A DNA stretch of 54,387 bases, from assembly GCA_910577225.1 (NCBI GenBank), contig CAJTMV010000028.1:1-54387 (forward strand), written 5' to 3'. The DNA is from an uncultured Eubacterium sp. (GTDB taxonomy: Bacteria; Bacillota; Clostridia; Lachnospirales; Lachnospiraceae). Below, in pieces: positions 1-8,083 of the stretch; positions within the stretch are counted from its first letter, which is position 1, and every line of letters starts with the position of its first letter. A program made the position numbers and the translations under genes. Below the pieces are notes generated by a model. The model had not been told where the DNA came from. It was given only the letters and a program-made list of their open reading frames with translations, and ran no database searches.

Positions 1-2
1 TT

Positions 3-251
3 ACGGAGCAGGGAAAGAAGCTGACCGCCAAAGTGGACGGGCAACAAAAGCAGATTAGCCACTTGACGGATAAGGTCATGGAGCAGAGCGACACCATAGA
101 CCGATTGCAGGAAAAAGCGTCTGATTTGGGGCGTTTGGAGCGTCATTTCGGCAGGGAACAGGTACAGTCGATAGTGGAACGGTCAAAGGCATTGGAACAG
201 ACAGAACGGGCAAAGAAACGCCCGAAACGTGCCTTTGAAATGAGCCGATAG
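3..251 (+). CDS. C-terminal part of a MobA/MobL-like relaxase (5' partial)
   Basis: The frame is open to the left edge of the window, so only the last 82 residues are visible. They are Gln/Lys/Glu-rich with heptad-like spacing (a predicted coiled coil) and end in a basic tail around KKRPKRAF. This composition resembles the C-terminal tails of MobA/MobL-type mobilisation relaxases in clostridial mobile elements. The nicking domain would lie outside the window, so the assignment rests on the tail and on the mobile-element neighbours. Any other coiled-coil protein of a conjugative element is possible. Confidence 0.5.
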   Translation, partial: TEQGKKLTAKVDGQQKQISHLTDKVMEQSDTIDRLQEKASDLGRLERHFGREQVQSIVERSKALEQTERAKKRPKRAFEMSR

Positions 252-272
252 GAAAGAGAGGATTGATTTGAT

Positions 273-587
273 ATGACAGATATGGAGAAAAAAGTTATGA
301 TACGGCTGTGCGCTAAAATTGCAGCAGAAACAGACCTTTACGAAACGGACAAGGAAGTACAAAATCTGATAGACTGGGTATGTTTGTCGGAGCAGATAAA
401 GGAAAACAATAATACAATCCGCAATCTGACCGGGGAATATAAAAAGATTGAGCCGGATTGCCGGGAGGGAGTACGGGCGCAGTTGGAGCGAATGAAAGAA
501 ATTTGCAAAGAGCGCAATAATCTGTACGAAAAGCAGAATGACTTGAAGGGGCAGAAGTGGAAGATTGAGAAGTCGTTCGAACGATAA
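273..587 (+). CDS. Small charged coiled-coil protein of a mobile element, function unknown
   Basis: This 104-residue protein is not one I recognise. It is hydrophilic, rich in Lys/Glu/Asn, has no signal peptide or membrane segment, and its second half (about residues 45-104) is predicted helical or coiled coil. It starts 21 bases after the relaxase-like gene with a GAGAGG ribosome binding site about 12 bases upstream, so the two are probably cotranscribed. A weak hairpin follows. Small accessory genes of this kind often sit beside mobilisation genes, but no function can be given. Confidence 0.6.
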   Translation: MTDMEKKVMIRLCAKIAAETDLYETDKEVQNLIDWVCLSEQIKENNNTIRNLTGEYKKIEPDCREGVRAQLERMKEICKERNNLYEKQNDLKGQKWKIEKSFER

Positions 588-588
588 A

Positions 589-624
589 AAATATGGGGTG
601 TGGCGATTGCTGCGCCCTATATTT
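589..624 (+). terminator. Weak hairpin after the mobile-element gene pair
   Basis: AAATATGGGG (589-598) can pair with CCCTATATTT (615-624), including one G-T wobble. The 3' side runs into ATTT rather than a long U tract, so termination would be weak. Confidence 0.35.
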
Positions 625-685
625 CTGTGGAAAATAGAGAATAAAAGTGATATAATTTATGTAATGAATTTAAGGAGAAAAGGGC

Positions 686-1210
686 ATGGAATATATATTT
701 GAAACAGAGCACTTGAAGATTAGAAAATTTGAGATAGAAGATGCCAAATGTTTATATGAAAATCATTTGGAAGAAGAAGTAAAAAGGTGGATTCCAAATG
801 AAAGCTATGTAGATATGGAAGAAACTAAAGAAGCAATCAAATTTTATGTGGACTGTGTGAATGGGAAGCATTTACCATATGTATTAGCTGTTGAACTGAA
901 AGAAACAGGTGAACTGATAGGCGATACAGGTGTAAATGAGGTAAAAGGAAATCCCGATGAGGTAGAAATAGGTTACGGGATATGTAAAAAGTATAGCGGA
1001 AATGGGTATGCTACTGAATTATTAAAAGCTATGACAGAGTTTATAAAAAGAACTTTTGGAATAAATATTTTATATGGACGTGTCATGCGTGGAAATAATG
1101 CTTCTGTGAGAGTTCTTGAAAAGAATGGGTATGAATTTGTTAGGGAAGAATTTGGGGCGGAAGATGACCTTTATGGTAACGGTATGTTAATTTATAAGAA
1201 AGAATGTTAA
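686..1210 (+). CDS. GNAT family N-acetyltransferase (RimJ/RimL-like)
   Basis: This 174-residue single-domain protein has the RimJ/RimL/SpeG-type GNAT arrangement. It begins EYIFETEHLKIRKF, has the beta4 segment GDTGVNEV around residues 78-85 and the acetyl-CoA loop GYGICKKYSGNGYATE at about 98-113, and ends with RVMRGNNASVRVLEKNGY at about 132-149. Family members transfer acetyl from acetyl-CoA to an N-terminal or small-molecule amine; the substrate cannot be told here. The start is supported by TAAGGAG 10 bases upstream. The next gene starts about 20 bases downstream. Low GC and gene company suggest it is cargo of the mobile element. Confidence 0.85.
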   Translation: MEYIFETEHLKIRKFEIEDAKCLYENHLEEEVKRWIPNESYVDMEETKEAIKFYVDCVNGKHLPYVLAVELKETGELIGDTGVNEVKGNPDEVEIGYGICKKYSGNGYATELLKAMTEFIKRTFGINILYGRVMRGNNASVRVLEKNGYEFVREEFGAEDDLYGNGMLIYKKEC

Positions 1211-1232
1211 ATTGGGATTGTTGGAGGCTATT

Positions 1233-1757
1233 ATGAAACCTACTAAAAAACAACCATTATTCATTGTCACCGGGGCTTCCTGTGTTGGAAAATCGACACT
1301 TTGTAATGAATTGTTTATTAATGAAAAAGAGTATATTGTAATGGAAAGTGACTTATTGTGGAATGACATTTACAATACACCAGAGGATGATTATTTCGAG
1401 TATAATCGTTTATGGTTAAGGGTATGTGCCAATACTGCACAAGCTGGAAAGCCTGTTGTACTGTGTGGTTGCAGAGTACCTAAACAACTTGAAAATTTGC
1501 CAGAAAGAGAATTGTTTACCCATATTTATTATCTTGCTGTTGTCTGTGATGATGCTGTATTGGAAGAACGAATGCGTAAAGGACGCGGGGTAAGTGATGA
1601 TGATTGGATTAGAAACTCTACGGATTTCAATAAATGGCTGAAACAGCAGTCCAACGAGAATGTTTCATATCCTATAACATTATTGGACACTTCCGACATT
1701 TCACCTAAACAGGCTGCGATAATGGTTGATAATTGGATTATGGGGAAAAAACCATGA
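1233..1757 (+). CDS. P-loop small-molecule kinase / AAA-type ATPase
   Basis: This protein of about 174 residues has an N-terminal Walker A motif GASCVGKST (residues about 14-22) and an acidic residue in a Walker-B-like strand (MESDLLW), with no other domain. It resembles small nucleoside/nucleotide or antibiotic phosphotransferase-like P-loop kinases that travel with resistance cassettes. I chose ATG 1233 because GGAGG lies 5 bases upstream; a TTG at 1212 lacks a ribosome binding site. The next gene starts 22 bases after its stop, so the acetyltransferase, kinase and methyltransferase probably form one transcript. The substrate is unknown. Confidence 0.7.
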   Translation: MKPTKKQPLFIVTGASCVGKSTLCNELFINEKEYIVMESDLLWNDIYNTPEDDYFEYNRLWLRVCANTAQAGKPVVLCGCRVPKQLENLPERELFTHIYYLAVVCDDAVLEERMRKGRGVSDDDWIRNSTDFNKWLKQQSNENVSYPITLLDTSDISPKQAAIMVDNWIMGKKP

Positions 1758-1779
1758 TTGGTTTATGGAGAATATATTA

Positions 1780-2295
1780 ATGGTATATAAATATTGTGAA
1801 AATAGGAATTTTGAGGATTTGGCAAGCGGAAAAGTTATAGTCCATAAAGCGGGTTATCCTAATTTCCCGGTAAGGCTTGCACAAGAAATATTTAGTAGAT
1901 GTTTACATCATTTAGATGACCCAGATAGTGTATGTATTTATGACCCTTGTTGTGGCGGCGGTTATCTGCTAACGGTACTTGGCTTTTTAAATTATGAAAG
2001 AATAAAGACAATAATGGCTTCTGACATAAGTGATGATGCTATACAGCTTGCCAACGAGAATTTATCGTTGCTTGATAAAAACGGACTCAAAAAAAGAATA
2101 CGACAAATAAATGATTTATTATCATTACATAACAAAAATTCACATATCGATGCATTAAATAGTGCAACCAATTTATTGGACATATTGGCAAATTCGACAC
2201 ATGAAATAGAACGCAAAGTGTTTAAAGCGGATATTTTATCAAATATTCCATTAGATAATGCTAATTTCCAGTATCCTTGTGTAAACCAGGTCTGA
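1780..2295 (+). pseudogene. Truncated AviRa-like 23S rRNA methyltransferase
   Basis: The N-terminal part (VYKYCENRNFEDLASGKV, then HKAGYPNFPVRLA) and the SAM-binding motif DPCCGGGYLLTVLG at about residues 53-66 match AviRa-type methyltransferases. AviRa methylates 23S rRNA and gives avilamycin (orthosomycin) resistance. The reading frame follows the family up to KADILSNIPLDNA and then runs into DNA belonging to an IS transposase on the other strand. The catalytic and substrate-binding C-terminal part (the expected D-x-P-Y-like segment) is missing, so the gene is probably non-functional. ATG 1780 is preferred (GGAG 9 bases upstream); ATG 1765 is an alternative. Confidence 0.7.
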
Positions 2296-2688
2296 CAGTA
2301 TGGCGTTGATATCATACTCAAATTTATGCCGTGACCGGATCTTCCTGCAGACACGGTCCAGCTTCAGCCCGTAATAAACAGGCTGAAGAAAGAGATACCC
2401 GCCCTCATAGAAGACCTGCTTCCCGTAATCGAGCTGCCTGTCTGAATGAAACGGGATAAGCACGGTTTTGCTTTCGCCATCTTCCCTGTATCTGCGTGTC
2501 TCGATTAGCGCCTGTTCCTTTGCCCATACCATAACGCCATCCCTGTCTGTGCCAAGTTTAGCGGACAGTTCTTCTAATGTGCCAAGTTTCCGTATGATTT
2601 TTGAAGTACTTTTCCCTTTGTCGTTAATATAGGATTTTGTAATATAAAATGACTCTGCATTTTTTGATTTTGAAGTTGATACACGCAT
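2270..2688 (-). pseudogene. IS1634-type (IS4-like) transposase, N-terminal fragment
   Basis: The minus-strand frame begins MRVSTSKSKNAESFYITKSY and continues with KIIRKLGT, WAKEQA, GGYLFLQPVYYGL and FEYDINAILSDLVYTRIL. This is the usual N-terminal order in IS1634-group transposases. After about 140 residues it stops where it meets the truncated methyltransferase gene, so the whole DDE catalytic region is absent. The shared bases around 2270-2290 are the novel joint. It reads toward the resistance-like genes; the tRNA gene lies on its other side. Confidence 0.8.
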
Positions 2689-2763
2689 AAAAACACCTCT
2701 ATAAAGAGTATATCATACATTACTATAAAATACTATATAATAAAACAAAAAATTTGACAAAAA

Positions 2764-2799
2764 AATACAGGCCTGATGCGGCCTGCAGAGATTTTTTTT
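2764..2799 (-). terminator. Hairpin at the outer end of the IS remnant
   Basis: CAGGCC (2768-2773) and GGCCTG (2780-2785) form a perfect stem with a 6-base loop. On the minus strand the stem runs into ATTTTTTTG, which is a good intrinsic terminator. On the plus strand a T run (2792-2799) follows after 6 bases. A hairpin upstream of the transposase start is typical of IS ends, which block read-through into the transposase. Confidence 0.6.
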
Positions 2800-2923
2800 C
2801 AATTCAACTATCAAACACCCACGCATTTGTTATCAGGTGACAACTTACATATTATAGCATCCATGCAAAAAGTTGTCAACAAAAAAATAAAAAAAATTTT
2901 TTGGAAAAAATTTTAAAAAAGGG

Positions 2924-2952
2924 TTGACGAAATCATAAAAGTCGTGTATTAT
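2924..2952 (+). promoter_or_regulatory. Sigma-A promoter of the tRNA-Leu gene
   Basis: TTGACG (2924-2929) and TATTAT (2947-2952) are separated by exactly 17 bases and lie about 35 bases before the tRNA 5' end. The preceding 60 bases are very A/T-rich, like an UP element. Confidence 0.75.
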
Positions 2953-2987
2953 ATCTAATGTGCTCAGCAAGAGCAAACACGAAACAC

Positions 2988-3071
2988 GCAGAAGTGGCGG
3001 AATTGGCAGACGCGCAGGCTTCAGGTGCCTGTGGTAGCAATATCGTGTGGGTTCAAGTCCCATCTTCTGCA
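2988..3071 (+). tRNA. tRNA-Leu (anticodon CAG)
   Basis: The acceptor stem GCAGAAG (2988-2994) pairs with CTTCTGC (3064-3070), with discriminator A at 3071. The anticodon arm CAGGC-TTCAGGT-GCCTG places CAG at 3022-3024. There is a long class II variable arm and a T arm containing GGTTCAAGTCC. The CCA end is not encoded. It is a single gene with its own promoter and terminator, next to the mobile-element remnant on its 5' side. Confidence 0.95.
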
Positions 3072-3080
3072 TTATAAATA

Positions 3081-3118
3081 AAACAAACCCGTTTCCAATT
3101 GGAGGCGGGTTTGTTTTT
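3081..3118 (+). terminator. Intrinsic terminator of tRNA-Leu
   Basis: AAACAAACCCG (3081-3091) pairs perfectly with CGGGTTTGTTT (3106-3116) and is followed by more T residues. Confidence 0.9.
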
Positions 3119-3244
3119 CCTGTTAAGAACTGTTTTTGGCAAGGACTGTTTTGGTTAAGAACGGTTTCTGTTAAGCATGCTTAAACATTAAGAAACGCTT
3201 CTGACAGCAGGCGGTTGCCATAAGTCAGAAGCGTATTCGAAAAA

Positions 3245-5068
3245 TTATTTTTTCAGGACGTTCAGATTCACAAGTTCCTGTTCCACTTTCGGAGCCAGCT
3301 CCCGCATCAGATCATGGCCTTTGATAACGATGATGTAGTAGCGGCTCTGGGTAAGCATATAGTAGTCGTCTCCCTGAAACTGGTCCAGATCTCCGTTGCC
3401 GCAGCAGATAAAGTAGCCGTCCTCTGCGACAGGAAGATCTTCCATTGTAGTCGAATATACATGCGTATCGATCAGGTTCAGCTGAAGTTCGTAGGCAATC
3501 CGATAGTTTTTGGTATCGTCGAGTGTGCAGTATACTTCGCGGTCGCCGACCACTTCTTTTAGCAGATCGAACATAGCCAGATTTCCGGAAGACACTTTGC
3601 CAAGCTGTGAGTTAATCGTGCCGATTTTTGCCGAATACAGGCCGGTCGGAATAAACGCAGCCGTCAGTAACAGGCACGCGGCGGTAATGTGGAGCTTTTG
3701 AAAACGCCGCTTACAAAAAGAAAGCAATAGCATCAGGAGCACGGCGCCCGCCGTTCCGATCAGAATGCACCAGCGCAGGGAAAACTTTTCCGAAAACAAC
3801 CGATAGAATCCGATGCCGGCGGCGCAGAAAGAGCGGTAATGCCAGGTATCTGTAATGCGCTGCAGATTAAAGTACAAAATAAGGCTGACAGCCGTATAAA
3901 CGCAGACCTCGTTTATGATCTGCAGTACAAATCTCCGGTTTTTGTAACAAAATGCCAGTTCCATAAAGCCAAGCAGCAGCAGGATGCCGATGATGCATTC
4001 GTCATACCGCGTATAAATAAAATAAGTCAGATCTGTATCGTCATTCAGATTGGTGATGGAAGCCGGATCGATCAGACTGATGGCGGATATTAAAAATGTG
4101 CCGACAGAGGCAAGCAGCGTAAACAGATAAAAGGTGGTATGCTTTTCTGATTTTTTGGTCCGGACAGCGTGAAAAATGTGCGCGGCACAATGAATCAGTC
4201 CCCAGAACAGCAGTCCGAAGGTAGAGGTCATAAGACTCCACATCTGTCCGCTGAGCGATCGGATCAGATTCCACCAGCCCTGGAGCGTCAGCAGGGAGAG
4301 CAGGTGATCTTTTTGCGCGCCCATGCCGTTTTTGGGCTTTAGTCCGAATCCTTCTACGGTACATAAATAAGCCTTGATATCTACATTAAAAAATAAAATC
4401 ACGATTAAAGGCAGCAGCATCGCGGCAAACAGTTTCCAGTCTATGGCATCCGTCAGACGAAGAAACAATACGATCATAAAGTAGGCGGTTACAATGCCGA
4501 TCGTGCGGTTATGTGTGATATAACAGGCGCCCACACTCAGGCTGAGCAGTATCGCATAGCTGACAGACGGATACCGTTCAAATTGTAAAAACAGATACAG
4601 CAGCAGCCAGACAAGCAGATAAAGGAATGTTTCGCTCCATGCAATCGGTCCCTGCGTAAGATAGGAAGAATACATTAATACCATAAACGAAACGACAAGC
4701 AGCAGCCAGTCTTTGATTTCCGGGAACAAAATACGGGCACAGTGAATACACAGTAAAAAAGACAATACTGCAAATATGCCATTGAGTACAATGGCGGTTT
4801 TATACATCAGGTGCAGATGATGGGAGAACCAGAAAAGCGGCGTCAGAATCAGACTGTATCCATAAGAATACCAGTTCATGTGACCGGCAAATACATCTGA
4901 CCAGTCGTGACCGGTAAACAGTGCCGCATGCGTCCAGTATCCATATTCATCATTACGGATGGCAAGGACATTCGATTCGCGAATGTACCAGATGCGAGAG
5001 ATAAAGATGATTGTGGAAAATAACAGGAACAGTAGTGACTTGTAGTGTTTTTTGAACGATTTTATCAT
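3245..5068 (-). CDS. Polytopic membrane protein, GT-C glycosyltransferase-like
   Basis: This protein of about 607 residues has roughly 11-13 hydrophobic segments over its first two thirds and a soluble C-terminal part of about 120 residues. The first loop after TM1 carries acidic residues (RNDEYGYWTHAALF, about residues 38-51), placed like the catalytic acid of GT-C lipid-linked-sugar transferases (PMT/ArnT/STT3 type). This suggests transfer of a sugar from a polyprenyl carrier outside the membrane, but that is inference. ATG 5068 is chosen because AGGAG lies 8 bases upstream; an ATG 24 bases earlier is less well placed. It stands alone and converges on the tRNA unit. Confidence 0.6.
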   Translation of the reverse strand: MIKSFKKHYKSLLFLLFSTIIFISRIWYIRESNVLAIRNDEYGYWTHAALFTGHDWSDVFAGHMNWYSYGYSLILTPLFWFSHHLHLMYKTAIVLNGIFAVLSFLLCIHCARILFPEIKDWLLLVVSFMVLMYSSYLTQGPIAWSETFLYLLVWLLLYLFLQFERYPSVSYAILLSLSVGACYITHNRTIGIVTAYFMIVLFLRLTDAIDWKLFAAMLLPLIVILFFNVDIKAYLCTVEGFGLKPKNGMGAQKDHLLSLLTLQGWWNLIRSLSGQMWSLMTSTFGLLFWGLIHCAAHIFHAVRTKKSEKHTTFYLFTLLASVGTFLISAISLIDPASITNLNDDTDLTYFIYTRYDECIIGILLLLGFMELAFCYKNRRFVLQIINEVCVYTAVSLILYFNLQRITDTWHYRSFCAAGIGFYRLFSEKFSLRWCILIGTAGAVLLMLLLSFCKRRFQKLHITAACLLLTAAFIPTGLYSAKIGTINSQLGKVSSGNLAMFDLLKEVVGDREVYCTLDDTKNYRIAYELQLNLIDTHVYSTTMEDLPVAEDGYFICCGNGDLDQFQGDDYYMLTQSRYYIIVIKGHDLMRELAPKVEQELVNLNVLKK

Positions 5069-5203
5069 GGTAAGGACTCCTGGTTTTTTCATTCTTGCGG
5101 CAGTATCTGCCTCAATACATACTCTAACATATGATTATACAAAAAATTTGAAAAAAATAAAGGATTTTTGCTAAAAATACAGAATTTTTAAAATAAGGGG
5201 GGA

Positions 5204-5233
5204 ATGAAACAACGGAGGAAGGGGCAATCCTAA
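5204..5233 (+). CDS. Nine-codon leader ORF coupled to dgt
   Basis: ATG 5204 follows AAGGGGGG and encodes MKQRRKGQS. Its stop TAA overlaps the dgt start (TAATG, sharing base 5233). The start and stop geometry suggests translational coupling or a small leader; this is inferred from sequence only. Confidence 0.35.
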   Translation: MKQRRKGQS

Positions 5234-6237
5234 TGTCAATACGGGAAGAAATGGAACTGAGGGAACATAAGATATTAAGTCCTTATGCGTCATTTAGCGA
5301 TGAGTCCGCCGGCAGGCAGCAGGAAGAAGTTCCATGTGATATTCGTCCGGTTTTTCAGAGGGATCGGGACCGGATATTGCATAGCAGAGCGTTTCGAAGA
5401 TTAAAGAATAAGACGCAGGTCTTTCTGACGCCCAAAGGGGATCACTATCGGACGCGCATGTCGCATACGCTGGAGGTGTCGCAGAACGCGCGAACGATTG
5501 CCAAGGCGCTGCGTCTGAACGAAGATCTGGCGGAGGCAGTTGCGCTTGGCCATGATCTGGGACATACGCCGTTTGGCCACGCGGGTGAGTTTGTGCTGAA
5601 CAGACTGTGCGAGGGAGGATTTAAACATAACGAGCAGAGTGTGCGTATTGTGGAAAAGCTGGAAAAACATGGAAAAGGACTCAATCTGACCTGGGAGGTG
5701 CGGGACGGAATCCGAAATCACCAGATGAGCAGTATGCCCGCGACACTCGAGGGGAAAATTGTCCGGTTGTCTGATAAGATTGCGTATATCAGTCACGATG
5801 TGGACGACGCCATACGTGCCAAAATTTTGTGTGAAGAAGATATTCCGGCGCAGTATCGGAAAATACTTGGTACAAATGTACGTATGCGTTTGAATACTTT
5901 AATACATAATATTATTACAAACAGTATGGGGAAAGACGACATTTTAATGTCGCAGGAAGTGGAGCAGGCGATGCAGGGGCTGAGGCAGTACATGTTTAAA
6001 AATCTGTATCATAACCCAAAAGCGAAGCGGGAAGAGAAAAAGGCGGAGGAGCTGCTGGAGCGGTTATTTGAGTATTATCTGAAAAGACCGGAAAAGATGC
6101 CGGAGCAGTTTACGGATATGATCAGAAAAGGAGAACGTGCGGACCGGACAGTCTGCGATTATATTGCAGGAATGACGGATCAGTACGCGATTGCAAAATT
6201 TAATGAGTATTATGTGCCTGTACAGTGGCAGGTGTAG
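5233..6237 (+). CDS. dgt: Deoxyguanosinetriphosphate triphosphohydrolase-like HD protein
   Basis: This 334-residue protein hydrolyses dNTPs (classically dGTP) to deoxynucleoside and tripolyphosphate. The HD-domain metal ligands are visible: His in MSHTLEVSQ (about residue 77), the HD pair in ALGHDLGHTPFGHAGE (107-108) and Asp in RLSDKIAYISHDVDD. The N-terminal FQRDRDRILHSRAFRRLKNKTQVF is typical of the short clostridial Dgt group. Length is normal. It opens the dgt-dnaG-rpoD-trmK block; dnaG starts 17 bases after its stop. Translation may be coupled to the 9-codon leader. Confidence 0.92.
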   Translation: MSIREEMELREHKILSPYASFSDESAGRQQEEVPCDIRPVFQRDRDRILHSRAFRRLKNKTQVFLTPKGDHYRTRMSHTLEVSQNARTIAKALRLNEDLAEAVALGHDLGHTPFGHAGEFVLNRLCEGGFKHNEQSVRIVEKLEKHGKGLNLTWEVRDGIRNHQMSSMPATLEGKIVRLSDKIAYISHDVDDAIRAKILCEEDIPAQYRKILGTNVRMRLNTLIHNIITNSMGKDDILMSQEVEQAMQGLRQYMFKNLYHNPKAKREEKKAEELLERLFEYYLKRPEKMPEQFTDMIRKGERADRTVCDYIAGMTDQYAIAKFNEYYVPVQWQV

Positions 6238-6254
6238 GAAAGGGAGTCGTACAG

Positions 6255-8054
6255 ATGCCGTATTATTCAGAAGATTTAAAAGAAGAAGTACGTTCCGCGA
6301 ATGATATCGTGGATGTCATATCCGGATATGTAAGACTGCAGAAGAAGGGCAGCAGTTATGTCGGCCTTTGCCCGTTTCATAATGAAAAATCAGGGTCTTT
6401 TCATGTATCGCAAAACAAGCAGCTGTATCACTGCTTTGGCTGCGGCGCCGGAGGAGACGTATTTGCATTTTTAATGGAATATGAGAACTTTTCCTTTCGG
6501 GAAGCCATGGAGCAGCTGGCGGACCGCGTGGGTATTACGCTGCCTGCACAGGAGCTCTCTGTGCAGGAAAAACGGGAATCGGATTATCGTGCAAGACTGC
6601 TGGAAGTGAACCGGGAAGCAGGAAAATACTATTATCTGCTGCTGCGCAGCGACCGTGGGGCGCATGCGCTGGACTATTTTCGGAACAGAAAGCTGTCAGA
6701 CGAAACGATGAAGAAATTCGGCCTTGGCTATGCGGATAAATACAGCGACGATTTGTATCGGTATTTAAGATCCAAAGGATATGACGATCAGCTGTTAAAA
6801 GATTCCGGCCTGATCATGATCGATGAAAAACGCGGCGCGCATGATAAGTTCTGGAACCGGGCGATGTTTCCGATTATGAATGTATACAATAAGATTATCG
6901 GTTTTGGCGGTCGGGTAATGGGAGAAGGAGAACCCAAATATCTGAATTCGCCTGAAACGCAGATTTTTGACAAGAGCAGAAATTTGTACGGACTGAATCT
7001 GGCAAGAGCGTCCAAACGTGCGCAGCTATTGCTTTGCGAGGGGTATATGGACGTGATCGCGCTGCATCAGGCTGGATTTGACAATGCGGTGGCGTCTTTG
7101 GGAACCGCTTTTACAAGCGGTCATGCCAGTCTGCTCAAACGATACGCAAAAGAGGTTTATCTGACGTTTGACAGTGACAATGCGGGTGTAAAAGCGGCGC
7201 TGCGGGCAATTCCGATTCTAAAAGAGGCGGGTATTGCGGCAAAGGTGATTCGTATGGAACCTTATAAAGATCCGGATGAATTTATCAGGGCGCTCGGGGC
7301 GGACGCTTATCAGGAACGTATCGATCAGGCAGAAAACAGTTTTATGTTTGAAATCCGTATTTTAGAGCAGAATTATAATATGAATGATCCCCACGATAAG
7401 ACGGCGTTTTATCAGGAAACAGCCAGAAAACTGCTGGAGTTTCAGGAAACTCTGGAGCGAAACAACTACATCGAAGCGGTTGCCCAAAAGTATCAGATCG
7501 GATTTGAAAATCTGCGCAGTCTGGTTGCGCAGGTCAGTACGCAGACCGGTCTGGTGCAAAGGCCGCAGCCGTTAAAATCAGGAGTGCGAAAAAAAGAAAT
7601 CTCCAGGGAGGACGGCATTTTAAAATCACAGAAACTGCTGCTGACCTGGCTGAGTGAAGAGCCGGCGCTGTATCCGGTGATTCATGAATATATTACTCCG
7701 GAGGATTTTCCGGATGAGATCTGCAGACATGCGGCTGTCGCGTTGTTTGAACAGCTGGAAACAGGATCTTTGAATCTTGCCCGGATTCCCGGGCACTTTG
7801 AAGACCTGACCGAACAGCGGGAGATCGTATCCGCTTTTCACGAAACAATTCGTGAAGTGAAAACGCGTACAGAACGCGGAAAGGCATTAAAAGACACGAT
7901 TTTAAAGCTAAAAGAACATCACCTTCAGATACTGAGAGAAAATCATGATCCGAACGGTATGCAGGAGCGTTTTTCACAAATGCTTCAGGAGAAAAAGATG
8001 CTTGAGGCGCTGCGCAGGAAAGAATTATTGCCGCAGATGCCGGAAGAAGGATAA
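6255..8054 (+). CDS. dnaG: DNA primase
   Basis: This 599-residue primase makes RNA primers for the replication fork in complex with the replicative helicase. Domains in order: a CHC2 zinc finger (CPFH at about 39-42, then CFGC at about 60-63), the RNA-polymerase core, a Toprim domain (LLCEGYMDVIALHQAG near 260, TFDSDNAGVKAA near 305), and a C-terminal helicase-binding region from about residue 430. ATG 6255 follows AAAGGGAG by about 9 bases; the frame extends upstream to a GTG without a site. Spacing to rpoD is about 30 bases, consistent with a macromolecular-synthesis operon. Confidence 0.96.
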   Translation: MPYYSEDLKEEVRSANDIVDVISGYVRLQKKGSSYVGLCPFHNEKSGSFHVSQNKQLYHCFGCGAGGDVFAFLMEYENFSFREAMEQLADRVGITLPAQELSVQEKRESDYRARLLEVNREAGKYYYLLLRSDRGAHALDYFRNRKLSDETMKKFGLGYADKYSDDLYRYLRSKGYDDQLLKDSGLIMIDEKRGAHDKFWNRAMFPIMNVYNKIIGFGGRVMGEGEPKYLNSPETQIFDKSRNLYGLNLARASKRAQLLLCEGYMDVIALHQAGFDNAVASLGTAFTSGHASLLKRYAKEVYLTFDSDNAGVKAALRAIPILKEAGIAAKVIRMEPYKDPDEFIRALGADAYQERIDQAENSFMFEIRILEQNYNMNDPHDKTAFYQETARKLLEFQETLERNNYIEAVAQKYQIGFENLRSLVAQVSTQTGLVQRPQPLKSGVRKKEISREDGILKSQKLLLTWLSEEPALYPVIHEYITPEDFPDEICRHAAVALFEQLETGSLNLARIPGHFEDLTEQREIVSAFHETIREVKTRTERGKALKDTILKLKEHHLQILRENHDPNGMQERFSQMLQEKKMLEALRRKELLPQMPEEG

Positions 8055-8083
8055 GCATGTGAAACCAAGAGAGGATGAAATCA

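Noticed and set aside
2845..3072. 75-residue minus-strand frame over the tRNA gene
   Set aside because: It is the complement of tRNA-Leu and its promoter, with no ribosome binding site.
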